Assembly: GCA_964638775.1 (NCBI GenBank)
Contig: CAZWZH010000092.1
Coordinates: 1 to 32,706 of the forward strand
Source of the DNA: Azophilus sp964638775
GTDB taxonomy: Bacteria; Pseudomonadota; Gammaproteobacteria; Pseudomonadales; Azotimanducaceae
Length of the DNA stretch: 32,706 nt
Direction: 5' to 3'
Shown: one piece after another, positions 8,536 to 15,321 of the stretch
Layout of the letters: each line of letters begins with the position of its first letter
Numbering within the stretch: position 1 is the stretch's first letter
Translations under genes and position numbers: made by a program
The notes under the pieces: generated by a model
The model's input: the letters and a program-made list of their open reading frames with translations, nothing else
Database searches by the model: none
Told to the model about the DNA's origin: nothing

Positions 8536-8993
8536 TGCGCTACGGGCGGGTCAGCCCCTGTATCGGCGTCTGCTCCACAACCTACGGAGACCTCGTCTGC
8601 CGTGGCTGCAACCGCTTCGCCCACGAGGTGGTGCAGTGGAACGGCTATGACGACGGGCAACGGGACGCCATTTGGGGCCGACTGGAGGAATTGCGCGACG
8701 GCTCGCTTGCCGGCGTGCTGTCCAATGAGCGGGTGGGGATGCTCTGCGCCGCCGCCGAATCGGTGAAGATTCGTGACCGGGCCGGCTTGAGCGATGCATC
8801 GCTGGCTTATGAAGTGCTCAGGCGCCTGGCGATGCGCCGGATGCCCTTGCCCTGGGGGGAAAGTGAAGACGAAGAAAACGACGCGACCAAAGGGCCTTCG
8901 TCAGCCAGGGAGGTTTTATCCGTCATCAATCGGGAGTTTCACGATCGCTCCCTGGCCACTTACGAGCGAAGTTACAGGATTCCCGCTGAATGA
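8535..8993 (+). CDS. DUF1289 domain protein
   Basis: The first 60 residues fit DUF1289: SPCIGVCSTTYGDLVCRGCNRFAHEVVQWNGYD has the conserved four cysteines (C..C......C..C) followed by the W and the DDGQRDAIWGRL helix. The cysteines suggest bound metal, perhaps zinc or an iron-sulfur cluster, but no activity is established. The protein is 152 residues, longer than the typical DUF1289 protein, and the C-terminal 90 residues are not recognisable to me. It starts within the purF stop (TGATG) and is the last gene of the plus-strand run. A 7-bp inverted repeat begins 7 bases after its stop. Confidence 0.75.
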   Translation: MRYGRVSPCIGVCSTTYGDLVCRGCNRFAHEVVQWNGYDDGQRDAIWGRLEELRDGSLAGVLSNERVGMLCAAAESVKIRDRAGLSDASLAYEVLRRLAMRRMPLPWGESEDEENDATKGPSSAREVLSVINREFHDRSLATYERSYRIPAE

Positions 8994-8999
8994 ACCGCA

Positions 9000-9019
9000 G
9001 GACGTGGTTTATCACGTCC
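9000..9019 (+). terminator. Hairpin just after the DUF1289 gene, possible weak terminator
   Basis: GGACGTG (9000-9006) pairs with CACGTCC (9013-9019) around a six-base loop, 7 bases after the stop of the truA-to-DUF1289 run. There is no T-tract directly after it, so intrinsic termination is uncertain. A second AT-rich hairpin follows at 9031-9063. Confidence 0.35.
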
Positions 9020-9030
9020 ATTCATGGAAT

Positions 9031-9063
9031 AAATATTCAACTTATTGATTATATTGAATATTT
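9031..9063. repeat. AT-rich inverted repeat
   Basis: AAATATTCAA (9031-9040) and TTGAATATTT (9054-9063) are perfect 10-base arms separated by 13 bases. The region is far more AT-rich than its surroundings. It could be a hairpin at the 3' end of the upstream transcript or a protein-binding dyad. Confidence 0.7.
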
Positions 9064-9128
9064 TAAGATGCGCTCGAATTTGGAACCGTTCCTATCATGT
9101 AAAAACCGCAGGCACCCGGCAGCGAGTT

Positions 9129-9227
9129 CGCATACGGCGCTTCCCTTTCGGCGCACGGCCACATTGTCCAGCAGTAATCAAGGTGTTCGGACGAGCTTAA
9201 CGCGCCGAAAGGGAAGCGCCGCATACG
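9129..9227. mobile_element. Tiny MITE-like element: 18-bp terminal inverted repeats inside an 8-bp direct repeat
   Basis: Two perfect 18-base inverted arms, 9137-9154 and 9202-9219 (GCGCTTCCCTTTCGGCGC and its complement), enclose 47 bases. The direct repeat CGCATACG lies immediately outside on both sides (9129-9136 and 9220-9227), as a target-site duplication would. The core element is 83 bases and has no coding capacity. The structure is directly visible. That it moved by transposition is an inference, and the mobilising family is unknown. Confidence 0.6.
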
Positions 9228-9253
9228 ACCTCTTTCCCCAGAGTCCGGCGTTG

Positions 9254-9278
9254 TTCCTTGCGCGTCAGCGCCCCGGCG
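9254..9278 (+). repeat. Intergenic direct repeat, copy 1
   Basis: CGTCAGCGCCCCGGCG (9263-9278) occurs identically at 9377-9392, and the preceding TTCCT is also shared. In this copy the sequence runs into the perfect palindrome CCCCGGCGCGCCGGGG (9271-9286). This suggests a small repeat family spread in this spacer. Confidence 0.7.
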
Positions 9279-9368
9279 CGCCGGGGTGGAAACTTTCATG
9301 AATAAGACATACAACCGTATCGGATTGCGAAACGGGTAATTCGATCCGGCTTCGAGAGCGGCGGGTGT

Positions 9369-9392
9369 TTCCTGTACGTCAGCGCCCCGGCG
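9369..9392 (+). repeat. Intergenic direct repeat, copy 2, overlapping the lpxH 3' end
   Basis: This is the second copy of the repeat at 9254-9278, with 16 identical bases at 9377-9392. On the minus strand it supplies the last codons and the stop of lpxH. Confidence 0.7.
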
Positions 9393-10122
9393 AAATCTGG
9401 TAACCCGGGCTTCGATAAGAAACGACGAGGGAGAAACACTCCAGATCGAATCGTCCAGCTTGTTCACGCAGGACCCAGCCGCAGCGATTCCAGCTTCCTA
9501 GTACGTAGCGGATACCTTCCGGGGTGACGTGAACGCCGGGTCGATGGGTGTGCCCGTGGATTACCGTTCGCGCCGCCCGATCTTTCCGCAGTCCGGTCAC
9601 TGCAGCCGGCGTCACATCCATGATGTTGTCGGCCTTGTTCGCGTTGGCTGCAGCGCTCTCCGCGCGCATTTGCATACCGATTCGCCGGCGCTCTTCCAGG
9701 GGACGCGCCAGCATTTCTCTCCGCCAGGCATCGGAGCGCACCGTGCGGCGGAACTCGGCATAGTCGGTGTCTTCCGTGCAGAGGGAGTCGCCGTGAGTCA
9801 GTATCAGTCCGTCTTTGGTGCGATGGGGATCGTCGATCAGGGTGGCGCCGGTGCGCGACGCGAAACCGGGGCCCCAGAGAAAATCCCGGTTGCCGGGCAT
9901 GAGCAGCACCCTGGTGGTGCGGCCAGCTTCCCGTAGCGTGGAACAGGCCCCTTCGGCCAGGTCGGAGTCGTCGTCGTCACCGATCCATGCCTCGAAGAGA
10001 TCTCCGAGAACGATGATCTCGTCGGCCCAGCCCGCTTCGCAGGACAGGCATTCGCTGAAGCGCGCAAATGCCTGACTCTTGACGCTGTCCAGGTGCAGGT
10101 CGGAGAGAAAGATGCGGTTCAT
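9379..10122 (-). CDS. lpxH: UDP-2,3-diacylglucosamine hydrolase
   Basis: LpxH hydrolyses UDP-2,3-diacylglucosamine to lipid X, a peripheral inner-membrane step in lipid A synthesis. The calcineurin-like metal motifs are in order: FLSDLHL (Asp8, His10), GDLFEAWIGDD, MPGNRDFLWG, LTHGDSLCTEDTDY and VIHGHTHRPG. NKADNIMDV is also a family signature. The product is 247 residues. The homologous body appears to end near FDLECFSL, leaving a tail of about 13 residues (VVSYRSPGYQISPGR region) encoded at the edge of the repeat-rich spacer. The ATG at 10122 is preceded by GGAGGAGC. Confidence 0.95.
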   Translation of the reverse strand: MNRIFLSDLHLDSVKSQAFARFSECLSCEAGWADEIIVLGDLFEAWIGDDDDSDLAEGACSTLREAGRTTRVLLMPGNRDFLWGPGFASRTGATLIDDPHRTKDGLILTHGDSLCTEDTDYAEFRRTVRSDAWRREMLARPLEERRRIGMQMRAESAAANANKADNIMDVTPAAVTGLRKDRAARTVIHGHTHRPGVHVTPEGIRYVLGSWNRCGWVLREQAGRFDLECFSLVVSYRSPGYQISPGR

Positions 10123-10192
10123 GCTCCTCCAGGCCGGCTAGGCTGCACCGAAGCTCCAGCTCATCGGAAACCATCCGGGCGCGAGGCGGCGG

Positions 10193-10213
10193 CATGCCTT
10201 GGGCAAGGGCATG
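10193..10213 (-). other. Hairpin between folD and lpxH
   Basis: CATGCCTTG and CAAGGGCATG form a near-perfect stem with one bulged base and a two-base loop. It lies 12 bases after the folD stop. There is no T-tract, so it could be a processing site or a Rho-related 3' structure. Confidence 0.35.
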
Positions 10214-10224
10214 TTCGGCAAAGC

Positions 10225-11073
10225 TCAGGCCTGGCCGGCTGAAATGAGCGTATTCTGCAGGAGGGCGAGCCGGGTCATGGGCCCTACGCCGCCGGGTACG
10301 GGGGTGATCCAGGCGGCCCGTTCCCTGGCTTCCTCGAATGCCACATCGCCGTGCAGCTTGCCGTTTTCGCCGCGGGTGAAGCCGACATCGATTACCACCG
10401 CTCCGGGCTTGACCCAGTCTCCCTTGACCAGGCCGGGTACGCCGGCGGCGGCGATGAGGATGTCGGCTTCCCGGGCCTTGGCCGCGGTGTCCAGGGTGAA
10501 CTTGTGTGCCGTGGTCACCGTGCAGCCCACGCGCAGCAACTCGAGGCCCATCGGCCGCCCGAGGTGGTTGGAGGCACCGATCACCGTGGCTTCCGCGCCC
10601 TTGTACTCGATGCCGGTGCGGTCGAGAAGCTGCATGATGCCCTTTGGCGTACAGGAACGCAGCACGGGACGGCGCAGGGCGAGTCGTCCGATGTTGTAGG
10701 GGTGGAAGCCGTCGATGTCTTTCTCCGGTTCGATCCGGTCAATGATTCGATCGGCATCGATGTGTGCAGGCAACGGCAACTGCACGAGAATTCCGTCGAT
10801 GCTGGAGTCGCGGTTGAGCGCCGTGACGCGGCTTTCCAGGTCCTGCTGGGTCACGTTCGCGGAGACGTGCTGCACGACGGAGTGAAAGCCCACCTGGTCG
10901 CAATCGCGCCGCTTGGCGTTGACATAAACCACGGAGCCGGGGTCGTTGCCCACCAGGATGACCGCGAGCCCGGGCGGGCGCTTGCCGGCGGCGACCGCCG
11001 CCGCAACGGTTTCCCGCATCTCGTTTCTCAATTCACGGGCGATCCCCGCCCCGTCGAGTATCCTGGCCGCCAT
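10225..11073 (-). CDS. folD: Bifunctional methylenetetrahydrofolate dehydrogenase/methenyltetrahydrofolate cyclohydrolase
   Basis: FolD interconverts 5,10-methylene-, 5,10-methenyl- and 10-formyl-tetrahydrofolate in the cytosol with NADP. The chosen start (11073) gives 282 residues beginning MAARILDGAGIARELR, as in E. coli FolD; an ATG seven codons upstream is possible but adds unconserved residues. YVNAKRRDCDQVGF carries the catalytic Tyr and Lys. ILVQLPLP, EKDIDGFHP, the dinucleotide motif IGASNHLGRPM and PVPGGVGPMT are all present. GASN rather than GRSN is normal in gammaproteobacteria. The gene lies upstream of lpxH on the same strand, 102 bases apart. Confidence 0.96.
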   Translation of the reverse strand: MAARILDGAGIARELRNEMRETVAAAVAAGKRPPGLAVILVGNDPGSVVYVNAKRRDCDQVGFHSVVQHVSANVTQQDLESRVTALNRDSSIDGILVQLPLPAHIDADRIIDRIEPEKDIDGFHPYNIGRLALRRPVLRSCTPKGIMQLLDRTGIEYKGAEATVIGASNHLGRPMGLELLRVGCTVTTAHKFTLDTAAKAREADILIAAAGVPGLVKGDWVKPGAVVIDVGFTRGENGKLHGDVAFEEARERAAWITPVPGGVGPMTRLALLQNTLISAGQA

Positions 11074-11341
11074 GACGCCCCCGAAAAGCCGCATTCTAGC
11101 GCGGATGGGTCGGCGGCGATCCAGACTCCGGGCCGCCGGGTGTCGTACCGGAATGGATTCTGGTCGACCCTCGGGGCTCCGCCCGCCGCTCAGATTTGCC
11201 CGGTATACTCGCTCCTCGCGGCTTGTCAGGCGGGTACGTCGGCGTTCGCGGGGCGATGCCGGACGTGCGCCACGGGCGCCCGGCCGTTGCGATGCGTCGA
11301 AACCGCTTCAAGGCGGTCAAGATTTTGAATTTTCTGCTGAT
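11074..11341. other. Spacer between divergent folD and the tRNA cluster
   Basis: No credible gene is found. The part nearest the tRNAs (11318-11340) is AT-rich and sits directly upstream of the -35 of the tRNA promoter, so it could act as an UP element. A TATACT (11204-11209) resembles a -10 but has no matching -35. The folD promoter must be in this region, but I could not place it. Confidence 0.5.
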
Positions 11342-11370
11342 TTGACGGTCGCATGAGCCGCCAGTATCAT
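11342..11370 (+). promoter_or_regulatory. Sigma-70 promoter of the tRNA-Pro/Arg/His cluster
   Basis: TTGACG (11342-11347) and TATCAT (11365-11370) each match five of six consensus bases and are separated by exactly 17 bases. An AT-rich block lies just upstream. After the -10 the sequence is CCGCCCGCCGCC, a GC-rich discriminator typical of stringently controlled stable-RNA promoters. The first tRNA begins 55 bases after the -10. Confidence 0.8.
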
Positions 11371-11424
11371 CCGCCCGCCGCCGGCAGGGGGCTACTGGTC
11401 AAGCCCGCCGGGCGGCAGGTTAGC

Positions 11425-11501
<77 letters not shown>

Positions 11502-11570
11502 GATTGAACCGGGCGCGAAACCGGCAGCAGCCGGCGGATGCGCCGTAGTGAGAGGCGAGCGGCCGCTATT

Positions 11571-11647
11571 GCGCCCGTAGCTCAACCGGACAGAGCATCG
11601 GCCTTCTAAGCCGAGGGTTGAAGGTTCGAGTCCTTCCGGGCGTGCCA
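11571..11647 (+). tRNA. tRNA-Arg (anticodon UCU)
   Basis: The acceptor GCGCCCG pairs with CGGGCGT, with a G-U pair at the first position, and CCA is encoded. The anticodon stem TCGGC/GCCGA closes CTTCTAA, giving TCT. The T-loop is GGTTCGAGTCC. It reads AGA and AGG codons. Confidence 0.95.
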
Positions 11648-11669
11648 GCCGGCCGGCAAACAGACTGAC

Positions 11670-11746
11670 GGTGGACGTAGCTCAGCCGGTAGAGCTCCGG
11701 GTTGTGGTCCCGGCGGTCGTGGGTTCGAACCCCATCGTCCACCCCA
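11670..11746 (+). tRNA. tRNA-His (anticodon GUG)
   Basis: The acceptor GTGGACG pairs with CGTCCAC, and CCA is encoded. The stem CCGGG/CCCGG closes TTGTGGT, giving GTG. The base before the acceptor (11670) is G and can pair with C73 (11743), supplying the G-1 identity element of histidine tRNA. Related genomes often have tRNA-Leu next; I see none before tig. Confidence 0.95.
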
Positions 11747-11862
11747 ATTCATCGCGATGACCGGATTACGAACGGGGCCATGCAAGAGCTCGACAAAAAA
11801 ACAGCGACCGGGTGGCAGGCCGGCGCGCCTGGCCGCCAGATCCGCAATTGAGAGGTCCGCTC

Positions 11863-13242
11863 ATGCAGGTATCAGTGGAAAAGACCTCGGACCTTGAGCG
11901 GCGCCTCACCATAGTCGTCCCCTCCGAGCAGTTCGAAAACCGGGTTTCCTCCTGGCTTACCGAGACCCGCAGCCGCGTCCGCCTGCCCGGCTTCCGGCCC
12001 GGCAAGGTTCCGATGAAGGAAGTGCGCCGGCGGTTCGGGGCCGCGGCCCGGGAAGAAACGGCAAGCGACGTCATGCGGGCAAGCTTCATGGAAGCCGTTC
12101 AGCGGGAAGCGCTCTCGCCCGCGGGTTCGCCGGTACTGCAGGTCGTCAAGCTCGACGCGGGCGTCGACTTCGAGTTCACGGCCACCTTCGAGGTGTTTCC
12201 CGCTGTTGAACTCGCCGATTTTTCCTCCCTGGAGATCGCTCGGCCGACCTGCGAGATAACCGGCGGCGACGTCGACGACATGGTGCAGAGATTGCGCGAG
12301 CAACGCCGGGTGTGGGACGAGGTAGAGCGCGGCGCCGACGAGGGCGATCTGGTGAACGTTGACTTCGAGGGGCTGCTCGACGGCGAACCGTTTGAGGGCA
12401 ACAAGGCGGACGGCGCGGTTTTCGAAGTCGGCTCCGGACGCATGGTCGAGGATTTCGACCGGGCCGTGCGGGGTATGGTGGCCGGGCAAACCCGGGAATT
12501 TCCGGCGGTGTTTCCAGACGACTACCACAGCGACGAACTGGCCGGGAAGACCGTGGACTTCAAGGCCACGCTGAACTCCGTGAAAGAGCCCCGGTTGCCC
12601 GAAGTGGACGAGGAATTCATCCGCGCCTTCGGCGTCGAAGAGGGCGGCATGGACGCTTTTCGCGAGGAAGTGGCCGGCAACATGCGCCGCGAACTCGACG
12701 CGGCGATCCGGGCGCAGGTCAGGATCCGGGTCATGGACCGGCTGGTGGAAGAGCACGAGATCCAGCTTCCCCATGCACTGGTCCACCAGGAGATTCACGC
12801 CCTCAAGGATCGCATGCTGCAGCGGGTGCGTGAAGCCGACCGCAAGTCGGTGTCGCTGCCCGACGAGCTTTTCCGGGAGCGGGCCGAGCACAAGGTCGCC
12901 CAGGCCCTGATCACGCGGGAGATCATTCGCCAACACGAGTTGACGGCGGATGCGGAAAAGATCAGGGCACGGATCGAGGAGCTTGCCGAGCCCTACGCCG
13001 ACAAGGACCAGGTGGTCGCCTGGTACTATCAGAACGAGGAACAGCTCACCGGTGTCGAACTGGCCGTGCTCGAGGAGCGTGTCATCGAGACCGTGCTCGA
13101 GGCGGCCCGGGTGAGTTTGCAGGAACGGCCCTATGCCGACATCATTGCCGGCAAGATGCTCGAAGACAACGAAAGCGAAAACGAAAGCGAAGAGGAAGAC
13201 ACGGCCGCGGTGGACGCGCCGCCCGGCGTACCGGGAATCTGA
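11863..13242 (+). CDS. tig: Trigger factor, ribosome-associated chaperone and prolyl isomerase
   Basis: Trigger factor binds ribosomal protein L23 at the exit tunnel and folds nascent chains. The product is 459 residues. The ribosome-binding segment has the signature GFRPGKVPMKEVRRRFG (about residues 45-60). The FKBP-type domain (about 160-245) includes GDLVNVDFEGLLDG and VFPDDYHSDELAGKTVDF. The C-terminal helical cradle follows. The tail is unusually acidic (EDNESENESEEEDTA), encoded by a simple repetitive GAAAGCGAA-type stretch near 13170-13195. ATG 11863 is preceded by AGAGG; the frame is open upstream but without conserved sequence. Confidence 0.96.
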   Translation: MQVSVEKTSDLERRLTIVVPSEQFENRVSSWLTETRSRVRLPGFRPGKVPMKEVRRRFGAAAREETASDVMRASFMEAVQREALSPAGSPVLQVVKLDAGVDFEFTATFEVFPAVELADFSSLEIARPTCEITGGDVDDMVQRLREQRRVWDEVERGADEGDLVNVDFEGLLDGEPFEGNKADGAVFEVGSGRMVEDFDRAVRGMVAGQTREFPAVFPDDYHSDELAGKTVDFKATLNSVKEPRLPEVDEEFIRAFGVEEGGMDAFREEVAGNMRRELDAAIRAQVRIRVMDRLVEEHEIQLPHALVHQEIHALKDRMLQRVREADRKSVSLPDELFRERAEHKVAQALITREIIRQHELTADAEKIRARIEELAEPYADKDQVVAWYYQNEEQLTGVELAVLEERVIETVLEAARVSLQERPYADIIAGKMLEDNESENESEEEDTAAVDAPPGVPGI

Positions 13243-13269
13243 GGGACGGCCGGAAGCCCGGCCACGACC

Positions 13270-13299
13270 CGCCAATCAAGGAACTCGCCAATCAAGGAG
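13270..13299 (+). promoter_or_regulatory. Duplicated ribosome-binding site region of clpP
   Basis: CGCCAATCAAGGA is present twice (13270-13282 and 13286-13298), a 16-base tandem duplication. The second copy continues into AAGGAG (13294-13299), nine bases before the clpP ATG at 13309, and is the likely Shine-Dalgarno. An intervening ATG at 13301 opens a three-codon frame whose TGA overlaps the clpP start. Confidence 0.65.
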
Positions 13300-13308
13300 T
13301 ATGAAGGA

Positions 13309-13938
13309 ATGAAAGAGACCAGCGCACTGGGCCTGGTGCCCATGGTGGTCGAACAGTCGTCGCGGGGCGAGCGCGCCTACGACATCTATTCCCGGCTGCT
13401 GAAAGACCGGATCGTATTCGTTGTGGGGCCGGTGGAGGACCAGGTCGCCAACCTCGTCATCGCCCAGATCCTGTACCTGGAGTCAGAGAACCCGGACAAG
13501 GACATCCACATGTACATCAACTGCCCGGGCGGTGCCGTGACCTCAGGGATGGCCATCTACGACACGATGCAGTTCGTGCGCTGCAACGTCAGCACGCTGT
13601 GCATCGGCCAGGCCGCCAGCATGGGCGCCTTCCTGCTTGCCGCGGGCGAGCCCGGCAAGCGCTATGCGCTGCCCAACTCCCGCATGATGATCCACCAGCC
13701 CGCGATGGGCGGCGCCCGGGGGGTTGCGGCCGACATCGAAATCCAGGCGAAGGAGATCCTGCACATGCGGGAGCGGCTGAACCGGTTGCTCGCCCAGCAT
13801 ACGGGCCAGCCGGTGGAACGCATCAAGGCCGACTCCGACCGCGACTTCTGGATGAGCCCCGACGACGCGGAGGAATACGGCCTGGTCGACCGCGTGCAGC
13901 AGCCGCGCAAGACGCTGCCCGCGGTGGTCGGGCAATAG
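13309..13938 (+). CDS. clpP: ATP-dependent Clp protease proteolytic subunit
   Basis: ClpP forms the tetradecameric serine-protease chamber used by ClpX and ClpA. At 209 residues it is typical. The triad is visible: Ser104 in GQAASMGAF, His129 in MIHQPAMGG and Asp179 in SDRDFW. LVPMVVEQSSRGERAYDIYSRL is the N-terminal signature, including the region processed at maturation. The neighbours tig upstream and clpX 79 bases downstream are the standard arrangement. The spacer before clpX contains a GCCGGC-based hairpin and a TATCCCCGGATA dyad but no recognised heat-shock promoter. Confidence 0.97.
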   Translation: MKETSALGLVPMVVEQSSRGERAYDIYSRLLKDRIVFVVGPVEDQVANLVIAQILYLESENPDKDIHMYINCPGGAVTSGMAIYDTMQFVRCNVSTLCIGQAASMGAFLLAAGEPGKRYALPNSRMMIHQPAMGGARGVAADIEIQAKEILHMRERLNRLLAQHTGQPVERIKADSDRDFWMSPDDAEEYGLVDRVQQPRKTLPAVVGQ

Positions 13939-14017
13939 GCCGGCAAGCGCCGGCGAGGCTTGAAATATCCCCGGATAAACCGCAAGGTAAAGATGACGGA
14001 ACCCTGTCGAGGTAAGC

Positions 14018-15298
14018 ATGGCTGACGAAGGCGGTAGGCGAGGCGACTCCACGAAGCTGCTTTATTGCTCCTTCTGCGGCAAGAGCCAGCACGAGGTTCG
14101 CAAGCTCATTGCGGGTCCGTCGGTGTTCATCTGCGACGAGTGCGTTGAACTCTGCAACGACATCATCCGCGAGGAGGTATCGGAGGGTGCGCAGAGCGCC
14201 GACGGCGAAAAGCTGCCCGTCCCCGCTGAAATCAACGGCATTCTCGATGAGTACGTCATCGGCCAGGAACACGCCAAGAAAGTCCTCTCGGTGGCCGTCT
14301 ACAACCACTACAAGCGGCTGAACTACTCGGGCAAGAAAGACGACGTGGAGCTTTCCAAGTCGAACATCCTGCTGATCGGCCCCACCGGTTGCGGCAAGAC
14401 GCTGCTCGCGGAAACCCTTGCCAGGCTGCTCGACGTGCCGTTCACCATCGCCGATGCCACAACGCTCACCGAAGCGGGCTATGTCGGCGAAGATGTCGAG
14501 AACATCATTCAGAAGCTCCTGCAGAAATGCGATTACGACGTGGAACGGGCCCAGGTGGGCATCGTCTACATCGACGAGATCGACAAGATTTCCCGCAAGT
14601 CCGACAACCCTTCCATCACCCGCGACGTATCCGGAGAAGGCGTCCAGCAGGCCCTCCTGAAGCTGATCGAGGGCACCATCGCCTCCGTCCCGCCCCAGGG
14701 CGGCCGCAAGCACCCGCAGCAGGAATTCCTGCAGGTCGACACGTCGAACATCCTGTTCATCTGCGGCGGCGCCTTCGCGGGACTCGACAAGGTGATTCTG
14801 GAGCGGTCCGACAAGTCCGGAATCGGCTTCGGCGCGGAGGTGCGAGGCGAGGAATCGCGCAAGCAGATCGGCGCGACCCTGCGCCTCGTCGAGCCCGAAG
14901 ACCTGATCCGTTACGGGCTCATTCCCGAATTCGTCGGCCGGTTGCCGGTGGTCGCCACCCTTGAGGAACTCGACATTCACGCGCTGATGAGAATCCTCAC
15001 CGAGCCCAGAAACTCCCTGACCAAGCAGTACGCGAAGCTCTTCGAGATGGAAGGCGTCGAGGTGGATTTCCGCGAAGACGCCCTCAAGGCCGTCGCGCAA
15101 CGGGCCATGGACCGCAAGACGGGCGCCCGGGGCCTGCGCTCGATTCTCGAAGCCGTGCTGCTCGACACCATGTACGACCTGCCGTCGTCCGACCCCATCG
15201 CCAAGGTGGTGATCGATGCAAGCGTGATTACCGGCGAAAGCAAGCCCATGCTCATGTACGAGAACCGGGACAAGGTCGCCGCCGCGCCGGAAGACTGA
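14018..15298 (+). CDS. clpX: ATP-dependent Clp protease ATP-binding subunit ClpX
   Basis: ClpX is the AAA+ unfoldase that feeds substrates such as SsrA-tagged proteins to ClpP. The product is 426 residues. The N-terminal zinc domain shows CSFC and CDEC pairs (about residues 15-40). Walker A GPTGCGKT lies at 121-128. The pore loop GYVGED, Walker B IVYIDEIDKI and the RKH loop in GGRKHPQQEF are present. The IGF-type loop is seen as SGIGFGAEV. GFGAEVR and the sensor-2 region near MDRKTGARGLRSI complete the fold. The ATG has GAGG five bases upstream. lon follows after 23 bases. Confidence 0.97.
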   Translation: MADEGGRRGDSTKLLYCSFCGKSQHEVRKLIAGPSVFICDECVELCNDIIREEVSEGAQSADGEKLPVPAEINGILDEYVIGQEHAKKVLSVAVYNHYKRLNYSGKKDDVELSKSNILLIGPTGCGKTLLAETLARLLDVPFTIADATTLTEAGYVGEDVENIIQKLLQKCDYDVERAQVGIVYIDEIDKISRKSDNPSITRDVSGEGVQQALLKLIEGTIASVPPQGGRKHPQQEFLQVDTSNILFICGGAFAGLDKVILERSDKSGIGFGAEVRGEESRKQIGATLRLVEPEDLIRYGLIPEFVGRLPVVATLEELDIHALMRILTEPRNSLTKQYAKLFEMEGVEVDFREDALKAVAQRAMDRKTGARGLRSILEAVLLDTMYDLPSSDPIAKVVIDASVITGESKPMLMYENRDKVAAAPED

Positions 15299-15321
15299 AA
15301 GCTGCCCGGGCACACCCCGCC

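Larger units (their letters stand above)
8994..9378. other. Gene-free repeat-rich spacer between convergent transcription units
   Basis: No credible CDS is found in these 385 bases. Longer minus-strand frames run through the inverted repeats and lack a ribosome-binding site. The content is a hairpin at 9000, an AT-rich inverted repeat at 9031, the MITE-like element at 9129-9227, a GC palindrome at 9271-9286 and one copy of a direct repeat. The DUF1289 gene and lpxH converge on it, so such insertions would disturb little. Confidence 0.7.

Noticed and set aside
9063..9467. 134-codon minus-strand ORF in the repeat region
   Set aside because: It runs through both inverted-repeat arms, has no ribosome-binding site and overlaps lpxH out of frame.
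10555..10590. GASN instead of GRSN in the FolD nucleotide motif
   Set aside because: E. coli and other gammaproteobacterial FolD proteins also carry GASN, so it is normal for the lineage.
13940..14017. Sigma-32 heat-shock promoter upstream of clpX
   Set aside because: CTTGAA and CCCCGGAT are present, but only four bases apart, not the roughly 13 needed.
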